A stretch of 64,000 nt of DNA from Natronobacterium haloterrestre (GTDB taxonomy: Archaea > Halobacteriota > Halobacteria > Halobacteriales > Natrialbaceae): the NCBI RefSeq assembly GCF_900112205.1, contig NZ_FOKW01000001.1:124001-188000 (forward strand), in the 5' to 3' direction. Below, piece by piece: positions 59,552-64,000 of this stretch (positions within the stretch are counted from its first letter, which is position 1; every line of letters begins with the position of its first letter). The notes under the pieces were generated by a model, which did no database searches, had not been told where the DNA came from, and saw nothing but the letters and a program-made list of their open reading frames with translations. A program made the position numbers and the translations under genes.

Positions 59552-60796
59552 TCACTCCCAGGGGACGGATCGTTCCTGCAGTTCGCCCGCCAGGGACGTG
59601 CTCATCGCCTCCTCGACGTCGTCGGCGTTCTCGAGCGCCCACATGAGTTTGACCTTCGCCGTCCCGGGCAGGGTGTCGCCGGCCTCGATGACGCCGGCCT
59701 CGAGCAGGTCCCGGCCCGTATCGTAGACGCGGTCACAGACCCGACCCTCGAGACACTGGCTGGTCATCACGACGGTCGTCCCGTCGTCGACGAGTTCCTC
59801 GATCCGCGGGATGAGGTCGGTGTGAATGTGGCCGAGCCCGGTCCCCTCGAGGACCAGCCCGTCGGCCCCCTCGACGACGTCGAGGAACGCGGGGTCCATC
59901 CCCGGCGTGAACTTGAGCAGTTCGACGTCCTCCGCGAGGTCGGCCTCGAGCGCGAGGTCGCCGTCGTCTCGGGTTCGGTGCTCCCGGTGGAACCTGACGT
60001 CCTCGGACTCGTAGTCGACCTCGCCGAGCGGGTCCGCGCCGATCGTCTCGAAGGCGTCGCGTCGCGAGGTGTGGTTCTTCCGGACGCGGGTACCCCGGTG
60101 GAGGGCACAGCGGTCGTCGCTCTCGGAGCCGTGCATACAGACGAGCACTTCCGCACAATCGCTTTTCGCGGCCTCGACGGCACAGACGGCGTTCATCACG
60201 TTGTCCGAGGAGGGGCGATCGGCGGACCGCTGGGACCCGGTAAAGACGATCGGGACCGGCGTCTCGAGCATGAACGCGAGCGCCGAGGCGGAGTACTGCA
60301 TCGTGTCGGTGCCGTGCATGACGACGACGCCGTCCGCGCCCGCTTCGATCTCCTCGCGGACCGCCTCCGCGAGGTCCTGCCAGATCGGCGGCTCCATGTT
60401 CTCCGAGAGGATGTTCGCGACGACGCGGCCGCGGTAGTTCGCCCGGCCCGCGAGGTCCGGCACTGCACGCAGGACGTCCTCGGCGTCGAACTGGGCCGTC
60501 ACCGCGCCGGTCCGGTAGTCGACCGTCGAGGCGATCGTGCCGCCCGTCGAGATCAGCGAGATCGTCGGCAGGTCGTCGTCGAACTCGATCTCCGAGGCGC
60601 CGTCGTCGCCGCTCGCGCCGTCGATCTCGTAGACGTCCTCCTCGAGCACCGTCGCGTCGGCCTCGTCGCGATCGATGCCGACGTTGTACCCTCCTTCGAG
60701 TTTGACCACGAGGTGATCGTCCGAACTCGAGGGCAGCAAGACGCCTTCGTACGTGCGATCGTCCCGGTCGACGCGAACGCGATCGCCTGGTTGCAT
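59552..60796 (-). CDS. gatD: Glu-tRNA(Gln) amidotransferase subunit D
   Basis: 414 residues. N-terminal Tudor-like part (MQPGDRVRVDRDDRTYEGVLLPS), then an asparaginase-like domain with ISTGGTIAST at 82-91, VVMHGTDTMQYSA and TGSQRSADRPSSDN. GatD releases ammonia from glutamine for amidation of Glu-tRNA(Gln) by GatE; gatE is not next to it here. The gene heads a two-gene unit with the GNAT protein. Confidence 0.96.
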   Translation of the reverse strand: MQPGDRVRVDRDDRTYEGVLLPSSSDDHLVVKLEGGYNVGIDRDEADATVLEEDVYEIDGASGDDGASEIEFDDDLPTISLISTGGTIASTVDYRTGAVTAQFDAEDVLRAVPDLAGRANYRGRVVANILSENMEPPIWQDLAEAVREEIEAGADGVVVMHGTDTMQYSASALAFMLETPVPIVFTGSQRSADRPSSDNVMNAVCAVEAAKSDCAEVLVCMHGSESDDRCALHRGTRVRKNHTSRRDAFETIGADPLGEVDYESEDVRFHREHRTRDDGDLALEADLAEDVELLKFTPGMDPAFLDVVEGADGLVLEGTGLGHIHTDLIPRIEELVDDGTTVVMTSQCLEGRVCDRVYDTGRDLLEAGVIEAGDTLPGTAKVKLMWALENADDVEEAMSTSLAGELQERSVPWE

Positions 60797-60856
60797 GCGC
60801 GAGGGTTGCGCGCCATCGGACTTGAAGGCACGCTTTCGCCGCCGTCCGCCGGGCGG

Positions 60857-61054
60857 CTACGTCGCGAAGCCGACGACGATGAGACCGAGGCCGGTCAGGA
60901 GCAGTAATCCGGCGATCAGCGCCGTCAGCAGTCGGATGGAAGTGAGCGATTCCTCGTGGAGATCGAGCCGGGAGTAGAGGTGTCGTGCGCCGGTGAGAAT
61001 CCCGATGGCGATGGCGCTCACGATGGCCCCCAACACGATCAGTTCCGTACTCAC
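60857..61054 (-). CDS. Small two-helix membrane protein, unknown function
   Basis: 65 residues from a GTG at 61054 (VSTELIVLGAIVSAIAIGILTG). Two hydrophobic segments (about 4-22 and 42-62, LTALIAGLLLLTGLGLIVVGFA). An ATG in frame at 61081 exists, but it lies inside a good TATA box (GTTTTATGCC on the minus strand, 61078-61087), which places transcription start near 61057. The GTG start and a leaderless mRNA are therefore preferred. Family not recognised. Confidence 0.65.
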   Translation of the reverse strand: MSTELIVLGAIVSAIAIGILTGARHLYSRLDLHEESLTSIRLLTALIAGLLLLTGLGLIVVGFAT

Positions 61055-61194
61055 TGTCGGTCGTACCAGCCCACCGGGCATAAAACGCCGGTCGCGTCGT
61101 CACGACGCGAAGGAGGCCAGCGTCGCGGCGGCTACGGCCCGTGCAGTGGCTCCCCGGGGAAAGGCCCATGATCCCGGCGGGCGTCCGTTCGATC

Positions 61195-61887
61195 ATGAGC
61201 GACCGCTCGGACGAACTGACCGAGAGCCGCGAGCGGGAGTCCGGGGATTCCCGCTCGACGGAGGACCTCCTCGAGGAAACGGAACGATTGCTCGAGGAGA
61301 CGGAGGCGGGATCGGGGACGGGAGCCGAGACGGAACTGGGCGGCGCGAGCGGCGTCGACGACTCCTCGACTGCCGGGCTCGGCTCGACACCCGAAGTCGG
61401 GTCCGAACCCCAACCCGACCCCGAACTCGATCCCGGACCGTCGGCCGCGGAGACCGACGCTGACTCCGACTCCGATCCCGACGATTCGTCGACCCTCTCC
61501 CGTTTCGTCCCGAGCCTCCCGCGTCCGGGACTGGTCTCGCGTGGCGACCTCTTCTCGCCGAAGGCCTTTCTCGCTCTGGTCCTCCTGATCGGGGCCGGCC
61601 TCCTCGCCGGCGGCACGGTTATTCCCGTCGCCGGCCGGCTGATCGGGATGTTCGCCGTCGCGTTCCTCGTCGGCCTCCTAGCGTCGAAGCGACGCTACCT
61701 CGAGATGGCCGCCGCCGGCGTCCTCTCGAGCGGGCTGGTAACGCTCGTGACCGACCCGTTGCTCGCGGTGGCTGGCAACACGCAAATCCTCCTCGCGGTC
61801 GGCGCGACGGCCGGTCTGGCGACGACCGTCGTCGGCTACTACTTCGGGCGGGATCTGCGGGCAGGACTCTCCCGTGATGTCGACTGA
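61195..61887 (+). CDS. Haloarchaeal membrane protein with acidic N-terminal region
   Basis: 230 residues from the ATG at 61195 (MSDRSDELTESRERES). Residues 1-105 are acidic and disordered with a short coiled-coil-like stretch (STEDLLEETERLLEETE). Residues 115-225 contain about four membrane segments (AFLALVLLIGAGLLAGGTVIPVAGRLIGMFAVAFLVGLLAS, then AAGVLSSGLVTLV and ILLAVGATAGLATTVVGYYF). Function unknown. The in-frame start at 61141 is less likely because it extends into the promoter region. Confidence 0.75.
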   Translation: MSDRSDELTESRERESGDSRSTEDLLEETERLLEETEAGSGTGAETELGGASGVDDSSTAGLGSTPEVGSEPQPDPELDPGPSAAETDADSDSDPDDSSTLSRFVPSLPRPGLVSRGDLFSPKAFLALVLLIGAGLLAGGTVIPVAGRLIGMFAVAFLVGLLASKRRYLEMAAAGVLSSGLVTLVTDPLLAVAGNTQILLAVGATAGLATTVVGYYFGRDLRAGLSRDVD

Positions 61888-61920
61888 GGACTCGAGAACG
61901 GAGTGACGGCCGACCCGGGC

Positions 61921-62598
61921 TTACGACTGCTGGGACCGTGTCCCCTCCCGGGTCAGCTCCCAGCCCCGCTCGGTCCGCCGAACGACGCCGTTGTCGGCCA
62001 TCGCCTCGAGCAGTTCCGCGACGACCTCGCGGGGCGCATCGATGTCCTCGCTCAGCTCGCCGACCGATTTGGGCTCCGAGCGAACGCTCGCCAGCAGGTC
62101 CGCGTAGATTCGGCTCTCCGGGCCGGCGTCGACCGCCTCGGAGATCCGGTCGAGGACGTCACAGAGCCGCCCCTGGACCCACCGCTGGGCGAGCGAGAGT
62201 TCGTTCTCGAGCTGTTCGAGGTCGTCGAGCACCTCGAGCAACTCGTCGAGGTCGTCGGTCTGCTCGAGGGAGACGTCCAGCGAGAGGTGCCGACAGGTCG
62301 TGATGTCGAAGCTACTGTTTGCCGGATAGGCACTCTTGCTTGCGAACCCGTACGGAGAGACGGTGACCTCGAGCCGGACGTTGCGCGCGATGTGGAAGTA
62401 CTTCCGACGCTGGTCGTCGATCCGGCTCTCGATCAGGCCCGCCTCCTCGAGTTTCCGCAGGTGTTCGATGACCGCCTTTGGACTCACGCCGAGGTAGTCG
62501 GAAATCTCGGTAACGTAACAGGGCTTCCGGGCGAGCAGTCGGAGGATCCGTCTCCGGTTCTCGTTTCCCAACAAGTCCAGCAACGCGGCGGAGTCCAT
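61921..62598 (-). CDS. ArsR-like winged-helix regulator
   Basis: 225 residues. N-terminal winged helix LLDLLGNENRRRILRLLARKPCYVTEISDYLGVSPKAVIEHLRKLEEAGLIESR, then a beta-rich middle (YFHIARNVRLEVTVSPYGF) and helical C-terminal part that ends with a second HTH-like segment (PKSVGELSEDIDAPREVVAELLEAMADNGVVRR). The architecture is common for haloarchaeal/methanogen regulators of unknown effector. The next gene on the strand upstream is the repeat-rich secreted protein, 223 nt away. Confidence 0.87.
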   Translation of the reverse strand: MDSAALLDLLGNENRRRILRLLARKPCYVTEISDYLGVSPKAVIEHLRKLEEAGLIESRIDDQRRKYFHIARNVRLEVTVSPYGFASKSAYPANSSFDITTCRHLSLDVSLEQTDDLDELLEVLDDLEQLENELSLAQRWVQGRLCDVLDRISEAVDAGPESRIYADLLASVRSEPKSVGELSEDIDAPREVVAELLEAMADNGVVRRTERGWELTREGTRSQQS

Positions 62599-62821
62599 CG
62601 ATAGCGGGTATGGTATCGGCGCTGAAAAGGGTGTCTGCTCGTCCCGGGAATCGATTAAAACGGCCCGCCCGACGCAGCCGGGTCGGTGGTAATGTTCGCG
62701 GCGGGTTCCGGCAACCGTCGGCTCGTCTACCGTCGTGTTCGAGAATCAGGACCGATCGTACAGCGCGGTCGCGGTCGACCCGGTCGGTTCGGTGTCGACG
62801 TCCTGGGAGCGAGCGGAGCGG

Positions 62822-63979
62822 CTATTGTCCGGGAGTACCGCCGTTTCCGCCGTCGTTCTGTCCGGGAGCAGAGCCGGACTGGTCGTCGCTGTCGTCTTCG
62901 CTGTCGTCTCCGCCGTCGTTCTGTCCGGGTGAAGAATCGGACCCGTCGCTGTCGCCTCCACCGCTCTGTCCGGGAGCAGAATCGGACCCGTCGCTGTCGC
63001 CTCCACCGCTCTGTCCGGGAGCAGAATCGGACTCGTCGCTGTCGCCTCCACCGCTCTGTCCGGGAGCAGAATCGGACTCGTCGCTGCCGTCTCCGCCGCC
63101 CTGTCCGGGAGCAGAATTGGACCCGTCGCTGTCGTCTTCGTCGCCGCTCTGTCCCGGCGGAGCAGCGGGCTGGCCGTTTTCGTTGCCATTATCGCCCTCG
63201 TTCTGACCGTCCTGATCTGTTCCTCCGGCTGCGTTCTGGCCCGGAGCATCGCCGGCATCGCCGGATTGACCCGGCGGCGAGCCGTCGTCCGTCCCGTTCT
63301 GTGGGCCGCCAGGATCCGCACCAGGCGTCGAGTTATCCGCCTGGCCCGGTGGCGTCCCGTTCCCTTCACCCGTGGTCCCGGACGGCCCCCCACCCGGTGC
63401 ATCGCCGGACGCTCCCAGACCGAGACCCCGTGCCGTCGCGTTGACGTCGGGGCCGGCGAGTTCCGAGGCGTTCTTCTCGAGGGTCTCGAGACGGTCACTT
63501 CCCAGGCCGGCCGCCTCGGCTCGTGGTTTCGTGCGCTCGATCTCCCGCTCGAGCGCCGCGATTTCCGCCGTCAGTTCCCCCATCCGGGCCTGATACTCGC
63601 CGGTCGAGAGGTTCTCGTCGCTCCCGTTTCGCAGTTCGGCCCGCTCGGCCTCGAGTTGGGCGAGACGATCCTCGAGGTCGTCGGTACGGTTGGCGATCAG
63701 TTCGGCTCGCTCCTCGTCGTCGGAGCGTTCGTACTCGGCGTCGAACATCTCGGCCTCGACCGACCGCTGGGTGTCGGCGGCGCTCGACTGCATGAACGTC
63801 GCAACTGTCGTATTGGCGGCCTGGTCGGTATCGGAATCCGTCGACGCCAGCGCCGCATCCGCCCCCGTTTCGGTCTCGACGTCGGCGAACGCCCCCGCGA
63901 CCGCACCGGCTGCAACCGGGGCGATCGAGAGGCCGACGACGGTGACCGCGAGAAGGACGACCGTCCGAGTCGGGATCAT
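62822..63979 (-). CDS. Secreted protein with coiled coil and PGQ-type tandem repeats
   Basis: 385 residues from the ATG at 63979. A signal peptide (about 1-28, RTVVLLAVTVVGLSIAPVAAGAVAG), an acidic part, a coiled coil (about 80-150, NRTDDLEDRLAQLEAERAELRNG...LTAEIAALEREIERTK), then a Gly/Pro/Asn/Asp-rich tail. The tail has four tandem 15-residue units of the type SAPGQSGGGDSDESD (DNA 62934-63113) plus looser PGQ repeats, and several N-glycosylation sequons. The C-terminus ends GGTPGQ with no membrane anchor. Similar N-terminal modules occur in haloarchaeal secreted proteins; function unknown. Confidence 0.75.
   Translation of the reverse strand: MIPTRTVVLLAVTVVGLSIAPVAAGAVAGAFADVETETGADAALASTDSDTDQAANTTVATFMQSSAADTQRSVEAEMFDAEYERSDDEERAELIANRTDDLEDRLAQLEAERAELRNGSDENLSTGEYQARMGELTAEIAALEREIERTKPRAEAAGLGSDRLETLEKNASELAGPDVNATARGLGLGASGDAPGGGPSGTTGEGNGTPPGQADNSTPGADPGGPQNGTDDGSPPGQSGDAGDAPGQNAAGGTDQDGQNEGDNGNENGQPAAPPGQSGDEDDSDGSNSAPGQGGGDGSDESDSAPGQSGGGDSDESDSAPGQSGGGDSDGSDSAPGQSGGGDSDGSDSSPGQNDGGDDSEDDSDDQSGSAPGQNDGGNGGTPGQ
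62934..63113 (-). repeat. Four tandem 45-bp repeats inside the secreted protein gene
   Basis: Four 45-bp units start at 62934, 62979, 63024 and 63069. The first two appear identical and the third differs by one base; the fourth has a few changes. The period is a multiple of three, so copy-number change would keep the reading frame and only alter the length of the protein tail. Confidence 0.85.
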
Positions 63980-64000
63980 CACGTGTCCTTTCGCCCGAAC

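Noticed and set aside
62934-63113. CRISPR-like or non-coding tandem repeat
   Set aside because: The 45-bp units are contiguous without spacers and encode in-frame PGQ repeats of the secreted protein.

Overview
The window is about 64 kb of high-GC DNA from a haloarchaeon (class Halobacteria). The evidence is the split RNA polymerase genes rpoH-rpoB2-rpoB1-rpoA1, very acidic proteins, SAMP1, a HalOD1 protein, amphi-Trp proteins, archaeal TATA boxes and many apparently leaderless start codons. A member of the Natrialbales is plausible (the nucleoside-to-pentose-bisphosphate cluster is typical there), but that placement is inference. No rRNA, transposase, integrase or CRISPR array is visible.

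Layout. 1-6.4 kb: RNA polymerase operon on the minus strand, cut off inside rpoA1. 6.5-18.4 kb: a membrane protein, a Usp protein, an amphi-Trp protein, a KaiC-like ATPase, NAD kinase, a DsbA/FrnE oxidoreductase, a probable haloarchaeal RNA polymerase epsilon protein, a DUF1611 enzyme, an RlaP-like nucleotidyltransferase, MptA (pterin synthesis) and a TrmB-type regulator. Between RlaP and MptA lies a 740-bp non-coding stretch with five tandem, promoter-like copies of a 39-bp motif; a sixth copy precedes the DUF1611 gene. 18.4-25.1 kb: DUF255/thioredoxin protein, FxsA, tRNA-Ile, a DUF364 protein divergent from a fused siroheme decarboxylase (AhbA-AhbB), and a glutaryl-CoA-dehydrogenase-like enzyme. 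25.4-28.1 kb: the cell-shape gene rdfA facing an SMC-related protein gene. 28.5-33.1 kb: a DUF3006 protein, two SDR oxidoreductases, an aspartoacylase-like hydrolase, a cyclophilin, and tRNA-Leu followed by decayed copies of its own 3' end. 33.5-41 kb: KptA, an MFS transporter behind an ArsR-like regulator, and the nadA-nadB-nadC operon. 41-46.6 kb: transporter, DUF547, DUF1508, a Cys-pair protein and a Tat-type serine protease-like protein. 46.6-51.5 kb: nucleoside phosphorylase, PfkB kinase, DUF63 protein, ribose-1,5-bisphosphate isomerase and DeoC, which fit nucleoside ribose catabolism. 51.5-53.05 kb: a lower-GC island with two small membrane genes and a family of palindromic repeats. 53-64 kb: a potassium channel divergent from two TrkA-C-type proteins, SAMP1, a sulfite-oxidase-family protein, GNAT, GatD, small membrane proteins, a winged-helix regulator and a secreted protein with 15-residue repeats.

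The strongest unexplained signals are the six-copy promoter-like motif, a set of clean palindromes placed at promoters (nadA, the DUF63-pfkB unit, the MFS gene), the tRNA-Leu tail duplications and the 51.6-52.9 kb repeat family. All functional statements come from reading motifs and context; no database search was possible.
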